From: Blastobasis lacticolella
Lineage: Eukaryota > Arthropoda > Insecta > Lepidoptera > Blastobasidae
Length of the DNA: 64,000 nt
Reading direction: 5' to 3'
Assembly: GCA_905147135.1 (NCBI GenBank)
Contig: LR990050.1
Location: 10,972,001 to 11,036,000, forward strand
Shown: positions 12,501 through 25,292 of the stretch, piece by piece
How positions within the stretch are numbered: position 1 is the stretch's first letter
How the letters are laid out: every line of letters starts with the position of its first letter
Notes under the pieces: generated by a model
The model's database searches: none
Told to the model about the DNA's origin: nothing
What the model saw: only the letters and a program-made list of their open reading frames with translations
Program-made: the position numbers and the translations under genes

Positions 12501-13010
12501 TGTTTATTTTAGAGATTTGGTTGGCTAGGAGAGGTTCATCAAGATTACTATCTTGTGGCGTACAGTTCTTTTGTGACGGAGCTTTTTGAAGCAATGGCGA
12601 GTATTTTGAGAAGATACTTTATACATACCAATCTAGAAAAAGGGCCAGAGCTAATAACTGTAGTTGGAGTCACGAAGTTCATCCGTCTTCCAAACGGGCG
12701 CGTTCATTTATGGGGTAAACAAAGAATTTATTGATGTCGTATAATTTTATGTTCTAAACAAAGGCTCGGGAGGCCCCCCCGCGCCCGCTCCCCGCCCACG
12801 CCCACTGCATGCACTTGTTCACAAGTGCGTTTGTTTATGCCCCCACTGTTTACAATATGTTCCTTTCGATGTTTAAATAAATCTTGAGAACGACGTTAAC
12901 GTTAAACATCGGGTAGTCATATCCTATTCTTAAAACAAACAGCTTAAGGATTCTTTTGTTTGTATATATCGAACTACAGACTGCAGAGTGACATGTTAAT
13001 TTTGATTACC
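9561..13010. other. Alternating AT-rich and GC-rich non-coding DNA
   Basis: No supported gene. A 148-aa minus-strand frame (9567-10013) lacks any domain and is Ser/Thr/Cys-rich by chance. GC-richer blocks occur at about 10180-10260, 10480-10520, 10740-10840, 10970-11120, 12140-12300 and 12700-12850. The last contains a run of C's near 12775. These are plausible conserved non-coding elements, but nothing in them is diagnostic. Confidence 0.5.
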
Positions 13011-13015
13011 TATGG

Positions 13016-13360
13016 AGGCACTCGGATTGGGCGCCCACCTGATGAAAAGTGTCCACTGTCTTCTAGCTATAACATCTGAAAGGGGAGCTGATGCGATAAA
13101 TAACAGCAAAACAAACGAACTTATGAACTTTGATGAAGTTTCTTTTACACATGATTACATGTTATTTAGTAAAATTATATTAGGACCTGCTTATAAGGTC
13201 AACTTTCTGATCTAAAACTGCGGTTGGTCGAGTTCGGCTTTCTAGAGTTAAATACTACATACTCTTCATCCTACTATAGTTCTTCATGATATCTGATAAC
13301 TAATCGTCTTGCTAGGCTTGGCGAACCAACGTTACGAAATGTTTTTGGTGGGTCACATTT
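13016..13360 (+). repeat. Two decayed dispersed-repeat fragments
   Basis: 13038-13085 matches the cacctgatg(g/a)aaagtg core of the repeat at 4579-4715. Further on, aggcttggcgaacca followed by gaaatgtttttggtgggtca (about 13312-13355) resembles 18248-18300 (aggcttggtgaacca, gaaatgttttagtgggattt). Both are therefore remnants of repeats present elsewhere in the window. A 67-aa frame at 13012-13215 runs through the first fragment and is not a gene. Confidence 0.5.
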
Positions 13361-13900
13361 AAAAACTTCTCGTAAGTAAGCATCGATCAACATCTAACGT
13401 TATTAACCACGGCAACACTATGCGGCCACATCTTTCAATGTTCGCGCACAAAGCGGTGTTAAAATCAATTGGTCAAAGTCATTTTGTACATTCACCGCTC
13501 GGTGCACGTGGAGTCTTCGAGCCCTATTGTGGTGTCGGACCCCCGCCGCGATGTCGCCAGCCCGCCCGCCTGCCAATCGCGCCGATCGGCCTCTTCTGGG
13601 AAAAGAATCATCCGTCTCCTCTCCATACACCTACATGGCGTTGAAGCCTGTTAGGTTGTAATCAAATTCACCAAAAATGTGCACTTCAAAAACAACTTTC
13701 GCCCGCAGAAGAAAAGAAAATCTAATCTAAATAAAAGACCTGCAAAGATCAAACTTAACAACTGTAAAAACGTAACAAAGACACGGATGGATACCGAGCA
13801 TTAGCAAGGATTACTACAACAGAAACCAGCGTTTAGGTCAGCGTTAATGTTTTCAAGTCATAAAACTAGATTGCGGACATCCTCAGGAAAGCAGCGGCCG
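13361..13900. other. Non-coding DNA with a GC-rich patch
   Basis: The patch at about 13500-13620 is CpG-rich and gives short frames on both strands. No gene is supported. Confidence 0.5.
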
Positions 13901-14480
13901 AGATCCAATCCGAGTTTGCAAACAAGGCAAGTTACGGCGGCGCGGACGGTGCGGCACGGCAAATAGGCACCGCCCGATAACGCGCTCGCCTCCTGTGACT
14001 TCTATTTAAACAGACAGGGAAACGCTCACGGATTAAATCTCCCGCCTGTTTATTTTTCCTCCCGACGGACTTTCAGGGCCTTACTTATATCTGAGACTAA
14101 GATGACAAGTCGACTTATTTCTATCGGCGCTAATCTAAACGCAGAATGAGTTTTTAAAAAGGTTCAGTCCGCTTCCTTTCGCCGGCGGAGTGCGGAGGTC
14201 GGATTATGAGAGAGCTTTCAGCGGGCGGCGCTGCCGCGACACGGTTATTAAGGTAGACGACGCTGCTTTGTTTGCGCATTCGACGATTCATCGCAGCAGA
14301 ACCTGGTAAAATATTAAAACACAAGGCTCCTCTGCTCGGCCCGTCTCAAGCCGGCTTCAAAATTTGTTGCTCGCTCGCTCAGAAGTCTTGCGACAAATCA
14401 CTTTATTGCCAAGTATTCGCCACTCCACAGCCAGCACCGTAATGTGATAACAGCCCCAACAAAGATCATTTCTCACATCT
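13901..14480. promoter_or_regulatory. CpG-rich island, possible enhancer
   Basis: This block has high GC (for example gcggcgcggacggtgcggca near 13936), interleaved with AT words such as ctatttaaacagac and cctgtttatttttcctcc. That mosaic differs from the uniformly AT-rich DNA around it. Nothing suggests coding. Confidence 0.22.
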
Positions 14481-16130
14481 CCACAGAAGGTAGGTATTAT
14501 TTCATAATGTAATCAGTAATTATTGCCTTAACGAGTCTGCCTTTAATTTGTTAGGCGTTTTAAACGGCTTTGCGCATTTGAATCGCAAATTTCTTAGGAA
14601 TATTTCAAGAGGGTCGCTAACGTTTCGAGGACATTATCTCTTCATAAAATTCAAGATCTCCCCAAGTAGTTCATTGTATTTTCAAATTAAAGGTTTACAT
14701 GGCGCACGTCGAGTGTCCTTCTTAGACCTTTTGCACTTAAGTTAGGTTTTGATTAGATTGCGTCGACTAATAAAATGGTTTAAAATGAGAGATCGTAATT
14801 TACATCGCAGGCTTTCGAGTCTGTTAGAATTTAACCCTTAAACTCCTTGCAATTTAAACCGAACAAAACGACGTTTAATTGGATGCAGGTTCTATTATTT
14901 CCTGGGAGCGTATGTTCGGTGCACGGGGTGAGGCGCGGCACACCTTGCTTTAATTAAATCTGATCGCGAGCCTGGCGAGGGTTCGAGCTCTCGGATCACT
15001 TTTCTGATTCTCCCGTGTACAAAATAACATTAATATTAAACCCAGCTACAGCGAAACCATCTCTCGCAGACTCGCCGTCCGTGCGAATCTTTTATAACTC
15101 TAATAATGCACCACTCGTAAATATAAATGCTTGTCAGTTTATTTATTCAACACGACTTATATTATGACCTTTTATTTTAGTCGGAGCAGCATAAAATAAC
15201 TTCTATAAGGCAATCCTACATTTTTAGCGACAATGCAACTTTTATAGAAGTTACTAAAACAAAAAAAAAAGTATCTAAAATAGCGACAGCCAATTCCATG
15301 AACATTCCATTGCTGTATCAGCTATAGCCTACAAGACAGATAACATGGTTTGTTTTAGTCCTTTTCTAATAATAGAGTCGAAGGACGCCGAGAGCTATAG
15401 GAAAGGCGAAACGGCAATTTGACGCAAATTCCCGGCAGCCCAGGAAACAAGCACGATTACTGTGTGAGGGAAGTTAGTCACACACGTAGGTACTATTTCC
15501 CGGAGCTAAGCAAGAGCGATCGGCGCCTTGCGGGTGCCAATCGCTCGCACTTCCGATCCCTTTCCTGCTATCTCGGGCGCTTCAGCTACATAACACCTAC
15601 TCCCACTAAATTAGTACAAACTAGGGCGACTATTACGTGGCTATGCGAAGGAAGTTATAAAGTAAACTCCTGGGTTTGGGTTGAATGAAGCACGTTCTGG
15701 AGCGCGTCCGCGTCGCGGCGGCAATCGGACTCACGTCCGGTTCCGCCATATGGGTGCTTTGAAATTGATATTATATCTGCCCTTTGATTCTGCCATATAA
15801 ATAAATTGGCCTAATATTATTATAACAACATTGTTTTCAATTATAAGCGCCCGTTTATACATCGTATCCGTCTTAGTCATCGCGCCAATATGGTAGGCTG
15901 AGCGAACCCTTTCGGGCGCTACGCGGTGACTAGGCGGACGCGACGCGACGACTGTGTAAAACTGCACGTTTGTTTACAAATAATAAAATAAGCTTTCCAT
16001 CATTAGTATAGAAACCAAAATTGCATAAACATTTGGGATAAATAGTTCACAAATCGCGTACGTCGCGTACGCGATGAATCGAGAGGTCCCACAATAGGAA
16101 GAGTAAAGATGTGTGTCATGAATGAACTCA
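14481..16130. other. Non-coding DNA with small islands and a hairpin
   Basis: A GC-rich block at about 14900-15000 contains ttaattaaatctgatcgcga. A 12-bp stem pairs 15197-15208 with 15242-15253. cgcgtacgtcgcgtacgcg (about 16056-16074) is a tight CpG palindrome cluster. No supported gene. Confidence 0.5.
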
Positions 16131-16830
16131 TTAATTCTGTAATATCCCTAAATAAGGTGAATGGCACACAGGGGGCTTTATTCGGTGATCCAGTGAATGT
16201 TTGTCGGCGCTGGCGCGGGCGCGCCCCGAAAGCAGCAACCCTTTGCCACCGTAGGCGTGGCCCGTGGGGCAAACAAACGGAAGCAAAATTGAGAGGAGCG
16301 CCCGGAACTGCCAGTATACCTTTTCATTACAGAATCCCTTTTTAATTACCACGACTCGAATAAAAATTGTATTTTTTTATTCCAAGTAGGCGTAATTGGA
16401 AAGGAAATTGCTGAGCTGGGCGGCGTCGAATAAAACAATAATAATGCATAAGGCTCTTTGATCTCCGCTCGCTTGCAGCGCGGAGATACGGACGCTGGCG
16501 AACGAGGCCGGCAAATACACACAGGTACACGTGCGCATTTCTCATAATAAAAGTTAAGCTCCAATAGCGTCATCCCAAATAATGCCATCAAAACATTTCA
16601 GGAATAAATTTTCTCGCTTATGAACAGTAAGACTTTCCCCGAGGAAACCGTTAACCTAAGAAGCGCCATAAATTACATGTGAAATAATAAAAGGAAGGAA
16701 ATCTTTCATCCGCAAACGTTTTACAAAGAGACACCCCGCGCCGCCCGCGCCGCGCCGCCAGATGAGCGCCGCGCCGTAGCACGATCCGCTGTCGGTAAAA
16801 CGTGCCTCTTTCTAATAAAAATCCTTACAA
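16131..16830. promoter_or_regulatory. CpG-rich islands, possible regulatory DNA
   Basis: Two GC-rich cores (16195-16310 and 16735-16800) flank AT-rich sequence with homeodomain-like words (tttttaattacc). Overlapping short frames occur on both strands. No exon with coherent splice sites was seen. Confidence 0.22.
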
Positions 16831-17712
16831 CCAACTCTCTATTACCACGCGATTTGCACGCCCCTTACTTTTTGACACCGAATCAAGATAAAACTGAAAG
16901 TGCTGCCTAGAAATTTACTTACATTTTTAATTAAGCCCAGCTTCTCAGAAAACTTGATCTCTTTATTTATTTTCCAACACAAAGAGAGATATAATTGAAC
17001 ACAGCGAGCCGAGTCATAAAAAAATCAACAATACGTTCACCTTTGCCCGACAGGCGAATAAGAGAAACAGTGGATCGGAGGTAAGACATACGGTCAAAGG
17101 GAAGATAATAAAGCGTTGTATTTTCATTCTAATCCGCAGAGGAGCCGGATGAGCCAGGGGCCGGGGGAGGGGAGGCTCGATATCTAAAATTACAAGCCTG
17201 CACAGTACCTATCTCGAGGCACACCGCTCTCCATTCCTTTATGTTCAGCTGCCACTTTCAGACATACTTCCATTCAAACTATGCCCCAGACGCTTACTTT
17301 ATGCGTAACCATAGATTTGAATGAATGAGGAGGGTTTTCAGCGAGCATTATTCTTCAAATCGCATCGTATCTTTTGTGCTGTAAATTAAGTGCTCAGTGC
17401 ATTTTGATAAGTTAGAATTTCAGTAATGTACTTACCTGCTAAGTTTAGATGGAAGATTGACCGCATGTCTCGTGGCGTAAATTGATGGATATGGCGTAAA
17501 GTCATAACCGCATGTCATGACAGATTGGATGCATGACCATCGGTGCATGCTATAAGTGCGGTCGCGTGCCAGGGCGACATAAGGCTGCTAAGTAGCTAAG
17601 GCTGCGACCGAAACCTTATACTTCCAACTGACCGATGGCACTGCTACTTACACTAACGTACACGGTCTGTACTACCTTATAGATTATGTTCGCGCCACAT
17701 GATCCTATTATA
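16831..17712. other. Non-coding DNA, nothing recognised
   Basis: A purine-rich GC patch (gagccaggggccgggggagg) lies near 17150. The rest is unremarkable AT-rich sequence. Confidence 0.5.
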
Positions 17713-18690
17713 AAATAAAAAACGGGCCAGTTCGAGTAGGACTACGGCCATAAGGGTTCCGAAGTAACAATTACCTACATTTCATAGAAATCTGTAAGCT
17801 ACTCGGTGGGTAACTGTAATAAATATACTTATTTCGCGCTAGAAAAAAGCTTTTCTATCGCGTGCACCAACTACAAATAAAAAAGTTAATATTTGTCCAC
17901 GAATATGAATATAAAGACACTTCGTATTTTGTATGATATGTTGAGAAAACCGTTTTCGGATTTTTTCCTTTACTTGTGCTGTGGGTTCCGAACCATTAAT
18001 TCCCACCAAAAACACTTCATGTACTTTACATTTTGTTCAGAAAGTATGGTTTAGCCGATTTATAGAAATATTGCATGACACATTAGGCTGGACTCGGTGC
18101 TCGAGTAAATTCAGCGCTGCACTGAAGTTGATCATTGTCACTGATAGGGCTACAATAGAATCTATGAAATGGGCAAGCCATACTTACTGCTCAAAGGGCT
18201 TGGCTCTTTATTGATAATTATTCAGACCGAAACCTTTGTAAGCTTGAGAGGCTTGGTGAACCAATTTTACATGAAATGTTTTAGTGGGATTTCATACGTT
18301 TTTGTAATATGGCTGCTCTATTACTTTCTAGCTTGCAAATTAAATTATCGCTTTCAAGTCCTTCGGGAAATGCCCTATACATTTATTTTTTTAAACAAGC
18401 CTGGACGCTTGTGTTTGGGTGTTGGAGGGTATAAGATAATATTTTGAATTTTTCTTGTTACTTGTTTGCAAGTCCATGTCTTTTTGAGTATTTCTTCTTT
18501 CTAGCACTTCGGGAAGTGAAGACAGTCATGTAATTCTTTAATTACTGAAAATCATTTGGTTTCCAAGCTTGATGTGGTCACCAGCCTTATTGTTTGATAT
18601 TCATCTAAACTTGCCCATTGAAAATGGATCTTGAGTCAGCCAGACAGACAGTCACACAGACAGACCTTTAGAAATACTAAACTCTAGAAA
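17713..18690 (+). mobile_element. Large decayed lepidopteran dispersed repeat
   Basis: It opens with aaaaaacgggccagttcgag then tagg and later aagggttccg. This resembles the widespread moth/butterfly repeat that begins 'aaaccggccaagtgcgagtcggactcg...aagggttccgtacc'. A second 'gggttccgaaccattaa' occurs at about 17982, a 'gaaatgttttagtgggattt' word at about 18272, and the far end carries a cagacagacagtcacacaga run (about 18641). The order of words fits one long, badly decayed copy or two nested copies. Two short open frames inside (17981-18214, 18169-18447) have no domain. Confidence 0.5.
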
Positions 18691-20054
18691 GCGTATCGTA
18701 CTGCACTTAAGAAATTAGAAAGACCATGCAAGGAAATCATTTAACAAACCTATTCACTGTCATAAGCAACAAAACTGAACAGCAACACAAAATTTCATAG
18801 CGTGCCACGCAATTTTCCGCCGTAACAGACTGTAAGTCTCATTGTCACAGAAGGGCTCGGAATATGAACAAAGCAACCGAATCGAATGTAATAAAAATCA
18901 CTTTAGCATTACGTTCCGACGGAAACTGATGTCTATCGGCAGCGTGACACACGATGCGGCCCCGGTGAATGTCACAGGGGAAAAGGCTGCGGCAGTGAAC
19001 CGACTATTATTTTTGTACGGCAAAACAAAATTGATTGTGAGCTATCGAAACTGCGTCGCGCAGGCCGCCGGGTCAAATAGCTACGTCTACGCTGATGCTC
19101 TTATCGTGCCAATGTGACAATTGTTGCTGGTCAAGTGTTATGGCCATGGTTTACTGTCAAACTTTATTCAGTATATAGCTGTTCTACATTAATCTGTTAT
19201 TTCCACTTCATCATCATCAAATTCATCTTGTTACGTCCCGCGCAGCACGGGAGGGCCCAGGGTCCACCTATATTATTTCTACTTTATTTTTATGTTATCT
19301 TTGACATTCTATCAATATCACCTAACCGACGGAAAAACGTCGGAATACTCCAGACCATGGATGTACCTATAATATACTTACATAATTATTTAATACCAAC
19401 CAATTTTCTATCTACCTAATCAAACTGACTTTTAAATAAAGAAAGAAAACTGCATCGAAATCGGTCTATCCCTATGGAAGCTACTGACAGAGCTACACTC
19501 ATGCACAGATCCACAGAAAAAACATATTAAATCATATCATATTAAATCATAATCAAAAAACATATTAAATCATCTTTTTCGTCTAGTGTTAAAAATGAAG
19601 CCAAACCAAAACCCGAAAAATTATTAGGTCGCTCAGTCAGCGCACCAGTAATTAAGTGTATGTACCCGAAAATATATTCTACGTGGAATTTTTCAGCACC
19701 GCAGGTAATGTGGAGGGCACTCAATTTCCACAGTGAATTTTCCGAGCGCTCATCGAATACGGCGTATACCGAATTCGGCATTCCAAAAGCATATTATATT
19801 CAATTATCGCAATGTTGTATCGCCCAAGTTTAGGTTTTGTATAAACGTGAGTGGGCCTAAAAACGTCGAACAGACTAAGTCTTTGTCTGTCAAACTCAAT
19901 GTGGGTCACATATTGACACGGGTCGATGTCACGCGGAGGTTGGCCCGTCACGTCACGCGTCTCTGTCAATCCTAAGCCCGTATCCTATGAAATTTATCTA
20001 AGTTTGATTGATCAAAAATTTATATTAAGAATGTTGAGTCATATGTGATCATTA
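18691..20054. other. Non-coding DNA with a 13-mer repeat
   Basis: No supported gene. Short frames at 18842-19117 and 19114-19419 lack domains. catattaaatcat is repeated three times in 19523-19573. A mildly GC-rich patch runs 18920-19100. Confidence 0.5.
19523..19573. repeat. Three copies of the 13-mer catattaaatcat
   Basis: Perfect copies start at 19523, 19538 and 19561, with spacers of 2 and 10 bases. This is an AT-rich local tandem duplication. Confidence 0.85.
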
Positions 20055-20262
20055 TCTATACTTACCTCTATACTTAGTATAAAACAAAGTCGCTTCCCGT
20101 CCCTATGTATATATGAACGCTTAGACCTCTTAAACAACGCAACGGATTTTAATGCGATTTTCAATCATAGATAAAGTAATTCTAATGGAAGAAAAAACAA
20201 GAAAAATGGGTAGGTAGGGCTAAATTAGTTGTACGCGCACGAAGTGGCGCCGGGTCCACTAG
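20055..20262 (+). mobile_element. Short non-autonomous Helitron-like element, copy 1
   Basis: It aligns end to end with 42066-42260: TCTAT start, aaagtcgcttc, acgcttaga/aatct, cgcaacgg, gcgattttca, gggtaggtaggg, acgaagt, and the end gggtccactag. The 5' TC and 3' CTAG followed by a host T fit Helitron termini inserted at A|T. tctatactta is duplicated at 20055 and 20067, so the true start is one of these two. Only the first is preceded by A. With no coding capacity it would depend on transposase supplied elsewhere. Confidence 0.75.
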
Positions 20263-21180
20263 TTATGTGATGATCGCATCTGCAGTAGCTAGATTGATCT
20301 ATCGTTGGAGTCTAGTCAAAATCTTGCTACCTAAAACAGATACGGGTCCATCAAGCCCATGATCACGTTATATTTTCTAATTCATGAAGCAACACGGTTA
20401 CATACGAGTACATCATGCGAGCTCCGAAAATACTGAAAGCAAGTAAAGAGTGAACTACACCAGCCGGTCTACAGATCGTAGCGTACACCGATACGTGGCT
20501 AATGCAACTAGTGGTGCGTGAAAAGTGAATCGAGGAGACGCTGCAAGCGGTGGCCGCGTGCCGCCTAACGACGTCTGGCGTCGATACGCCGCGGGGCGGA
20601 GCGTTCACACCCCAGCTTTTTATTATTTCCAACTTCACCTTTTATGTCAGAATGCGAGTTTTATGGCGTTCACACAAAAATTCTTTACACAATTAACTTG
20701 CACCCTCACTCGCTACCGACGCCGCATGTTAAGTTTTTGTCATTATAAACGACGCAATTAGACAACCAAGTGGAAAGATTATCTTAAGTGGCGTTGAATG
20801 TGTCAATTATTGTCCTGATGTTCCTGATTTCTTTTTATCAAATTGTAAATAGTCGTTTAGTGTCTGGTAGAGTACTTATGCACAATATATCCAGCTACTA
20901 CTCCGTTCCATTCTGGGTTGCCGCGCAACGCTTTGTGACAAAATGAAATATTTTGAGAAATCATCTGTAGACCTAGAAACCCATTCCTACGGCAGTTGTA
21001 TTTTGAACACTACAATAAATATATATTCCCGCAACCAATCGTGTAAATTCAATTATTTTTATGGTCACAAGATTACATCGGGCTCATACATATCCAAGTG
21101 TATAAAGTAATTATTGGGATCATGATTGTCAAAGATTAACTAGACTTAGACTAACGTTATATTTACAGAAGCACGGATAA
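20263..21180. other. Non-coding DNA, nothing recognised
   Basis: A GC-rich patch at about 20525-20610 gives short opposing frames. No gene is supported. Confidence 0.5.
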
Positions 21181-22260
21181 GACATTTCAGTTTCGCCTTT
21201 AGCGAATGAACTCTATTTGCGTCTGCCAATAGCAGCAGAAGTGCTGTCGAAAAAGATATATTTTTGTTTCCTCACCGCAGCCGAAAAAGGCTTGCTGTCA
21301 AGGGTCAGAGTCAGAGGCGGATCTATTTCCGTGGCACCTCAATATTCGCCCAGCGTGTTCGCTAGAGAATACGCTTAATATTCCGTCGGTAAAGTGGGCC
21401 GGTTCGGAGATACAATTAGTTACGTCACCGGCTCACACAGCAATGGTCGTCTTTCAGTTTTTCCTCACGTCGCTGGGTAAAAAATCGCTCGTTTGCCGGT
21501 GATGAATGGCGGCGGAGGCGGCGGCCGCGTAATTGGCTGCCGAAGTGTGCAGCTAAAAGCATACACGTGTCGCAGCGGAGGCTCGCACCTCACCTGATTG
21601 CCCATTGTCTATGCTTTATCAGACCCGGCCCTGTGTACAATAAATCGTCCGTGTACCATTGTGTCGGCTTAATCGCAGCCTGGAACTCTCAACCGTTATT
21701 GGTAAAACTCTGAATTTTGAGAATAATAATTTTCTGAAAATATTCTCACAGGATGCCAATCGACTCCAACCTTTTCATACATTTGTGCGATAGAAATATA
21801 GAAACCAGGATTTAAGCTATGTGAAAATGCAGGTAACACAGAATTATAATAAAACCAGAAATGTCACTATGGAATTCTGTAATCAGACCACCCACAACAG
21901 TAAACAAATAAAACTGAGTCATATTACAATAGTAATAAAAATACATTTTACACGCAGTACGCGTAGTTTTAGAATCACAGGCATGCACAGTCGCGACCGA
22001 GGTGTGTGAAATATCGTCCCGGAATGTTATTAGAACGCGGCGGAATACCCAATCGATCGAAGGCATTTTCCCTGCAAAAGGAACGTTTTTGCGAGACTCC
22101 CGGTTTCCAAGTTTGGTAGCGGATAGGAACCGCCTCTTTGCGGTTTTCCGAAAACATGCACAATGGAAGTGCGCCTATGTAACCGTAATTACGCTTTCTA
22201 GATATACTCCGACTAATTTTAGATCTTTGAGTTATCTAAAGTTAATTTAGAGATAACAGT
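21181..22260. promoter_or_regulatory. Mixed GC-rich islands, possible regulatory DNA
   Basis: GC-rich segments at 21300-21680 (including ggcggcggaggcggcggccg near 21508) and 22000-22160 alternate with AT stretches. ttatctaaa and tttagagataa near 22232-22257 form a small imperfect hairpin and also two GATA-type sites. Open frames here are short and on both strands. Confidence 0.22.
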
Positions 22261-23124
22261 CTAGACTAGCACACTACATGTACCTATGTAGTTACAAGAA
22301 AATGAAGCTCATTCCGCGATCACCTATCGGTCGATCATGACCGTTAAATCAATTTCCTGATATCTCGTCTCCCATTGCCGTCCTGTGTTTTCTGCAAATT
22401 ACAGTGCACATCACTCACCGAGCACGGTTGTGTGTAATTTCATACGAAGTTCATTAGAGCGCAGTGATTACATGCTACGTGATTGTCGTGCAAAAGGCGT
22501 TATTCTAGGCATTAACTCGTCAAGCAGACAGATTTCATTCATTACGAACTGGATATGTAAATAAAGTGCGCCTATCCCGGCATTCCTGGCTGACTTCTAT
22601 TGTTTCGATGTTCTTTTGTTTGGAGTGGGCATGTATGTAGTCAAAGGAGTGGACGCGCGTCAGTAGCATGGGTTCTGAAATTAATAATTGTAGCAAGTTC
22701 GCTCCGATTCGTATATTGCCGTGTTGAGGTGAATCAGGCGGGCCGGCGCGCCTGGTTGCTAGGCGACCACCGCCATTGCTGCGCCGCTCTTCAACCTGAC
22801 TCAAACTGGGTATTTATTAAGTCAAGTTACAATTGGGTCTGTGCTTATTTTTTATTTATAGCGCATCTTTTCCTACGAAAGCAAAATGCGAAGCATCGAA
22901 GTATTTATTTTTACCTAATACAGCGGTTTTCATCCAGTTTCAATATCTACCTACGAAAATTGTACTTACCCGGGACTTAATGTAGAAAGAATTTAGCTTG
23001 CTATTATTATTTTAGAAATTCGTTAAGTAGTTTCAGATATTAGTGCGCATTGAGCGCTAACATTGGAGCTAAAGTCATTTTACTGAATCAAATGAAAACG
23101 CAAACTTTTTTTGCCAGCGATTTA
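22261..23124. other. Non-coding DNA, nothing diagnostic
   Basis: The 126-aa frame at 22600-22980 has no domain and passes through a GC-rich patch (22730-22800) into AT-rich sequence. It is judged a chance frame. Confidence 0.5.
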
Positions 23125-23220
23125 TTCAAGCGAAGTCTCCGATAAAATATAGCCTATATCAGTCTCCGGGCCATAAACTATCTCCGTGCAAAAAATCACG
23201 TCGATGCTCTACTCCGTGGC
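23125..23220 (-). mobile_element. Fragment of a dispersed lepidopteran repeat
   Basis: The words 'gaagtctccgataaaatata', 'gcctatatcagtctccgggc' and 'tccgtgcaaaaaatcacgtc' match the order of a common insect TE segment. That segment runs 'tagcctatgttactc...ccatgccaaatttcacgtcaatccgt'. It is decayed and non-coding. The strand is a guess. Confidence 0.4.
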
Positions 23221-23308
23221 TGGATGAAGGGAGAACAAAACAAAAGTCTAGGCTTGAGTAATTTCTTATTTCGTATCATGTGAACCCTTTCGACGTCGGG
23301 GTGTTGTA

Positions 23309-23462
23309 AAAGGTGACTAATAGCTAGGGTAAGCTAGTGGACCTGAAAACGGGCATTTGAATTTTCTGCTGTGTATTTTAAACCAGCTGCCGCGTAAAGA
23401 TCACGACAAACCCCTCCACTTATGTTGAGGACGCTCAAGTCCTGCAGTGGACTTATATAGGC
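23309..23462 (+). mobile_element. LINE 3'-end-like fragment, copy 2
   Basis: This is the better-preserved partner of 8409-8590. It has ggtgactaatagctagggta, then accagctgccgcg, acgacaaacccctccac, gaggacgctcaagtcctgca and gtggactta. That order is the recurrent 3' end of a LINE family in Lepidoptera. It ends close to a tataggc motif rather than a long triplet tail. It has no coding potential. Confidence 0.55.
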
Positions 23463-25280
23463 GCTTTATGTAATAATGTGACAAAGTTTCGAATTTACAT
23501 TATCGAAATGGTTTGTCTGTACGAGTACGTTCTAACGCAGTCTTGTCGATAACAATTTTGCCATTTCCTATTTAAGCTATTTCCAATAGGTGGTCTCTTC
23601 ATATTTTTGCTGCACCTTGTAGCTTACGTCCATGGGCAGCCCATTGTCTGTCTCCTTCTTTTGCTCCTTTTCACGCTCAACGATAATGGGAATTTTTGAA
23701 ATTGCAACAATACACATACGGACTGCGCCACGCGGCCAGCGGAAATTTCCCGGCCTTCTGTGAGCGGACACTTTATTTCCGAGGAGCTGGAGCGGCGCTT
23801 TATTATTGTCCTCCAACATTAGAAGAGATTGAGAATAGCCGTTATTAAAAATTTCTCTTGTGTTCAGACGGCTGCAGTACACGTTTGTAGGATGTTAATT
23901 AATGTTTACTGGACCAAGTACCGACTCTTGAAGGTTTCAATGCTACGGAGTATATTTTCAAGTACCACTAGGTGCCTTAATAGCGTACTCATGGAGTAAG
24001 TATTGTAACTGGTTAGTAAGTTATATGGTTTGATGTCAATATCAAAGATTTCAACTGACTTTTTTAAGATGCTCTTAGAAACTCCAAATCATTAATACAT
24101 TATCACTATCGAAAGCCGGCGGTGTTACTCAACTAAGTTCAGTTGAGAATCACTTAACGTTTTCTTGAGTACTTATGAAATAAATAATTTATTGTTCGAT
24201 ATTAATAATTTCCTTAGGTAGATACTTATTTCTGAGTACTCGTGATCATTTAATTCCCCTCAATTTACAAGGAACAAATAAAAGCTGGAAACAATGGTTA
24301 ACTAAGCGTAGATTGGCGTTTGCGACGCGCTAACAATACGAGATAGAGCTATTAGAGTAAAGTGATACACATGGTCGTTGATTGCATCCATTTACTTTTA
24401 ATTTTCTTTCTATGCTGGCAGGGGTTTGATAAAATCGATTGAAAGTTGAGTATTCGGTATCGATATTGACCACCTGTTTTGCTCGCGCCGTCCACGGCAG
24501 GAAGCGGAAGCACCTGGCCAGGGAGCTATAGGTCAATAAGGAATCTATAGGCTCATACTACATCCTTCAAGCCTTAAAAGTGTCAACACAGTATTGAGGC
24601 AGACAACTGTTTTGTTTCCGACCGCCACAGCTCTGGAAAGGTGAACAGCTGTCCTTTGAAAAGCTTAACATAAATTTAATTTCAAAGCGATGACGATCTA
24701 GTGACTAAGAGAGGGATAGAATTGAATATTGACACGAATAAAAGAAATTCAATTGAAATAACTAACTAGGACTGAATAGTTCGAAGCTAATAATTTTATC
24801 GATTCTAATTCTCGTTTCTCATACGAGAATTTAATTCCACTATAATTACATTTCATAATGTATCATAGAATTTCCATGATGTGAAATTAGTCGTATCTAT
24901 TTTAAATATTAGTGTGGTTAAATAATGGTTAGGACAGGTTTAAAATAACATTATTCAATTATGTAAAGTAGTAGGTAGGTATTTATTGTGCCCATCCTAA
25001 AAATGTTATATCCTACCTGTCTCACAACATGTCTAACACTGTAACTTCGTTCTTACATTATAGGCAATTGCCTTACATACTTTAAGTACTTACTTTTGAT
25101 AGCCTTTCATTGGAGTTATCTTTAACAACAGTAAGTCAACATCATAGGATAACACAAGCGAGCGAGTCAGTTGTATATCTTGCGAAATTATAAACGGCTG
25201 CTTCAAACTTCATGAATTTACAACCGAATTTATAAATCGTGAGGCGGTCTTGCCATTTTACGTTTGTTATTCTATGAGCA
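23463..25280. other. AT-rich non-coding DNA with one hairpin
   Basis: No supported gene. aattctcgt (24807-24815) pairs perfectly with acgagaatt (24823-24831) around a 7-base loop. A 101-aa minus-strand frame at 23577-23882 has no recognisable domain. Confidence 0.5.
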
Positions 25281-25292
25281 TCTTCGCTTATG

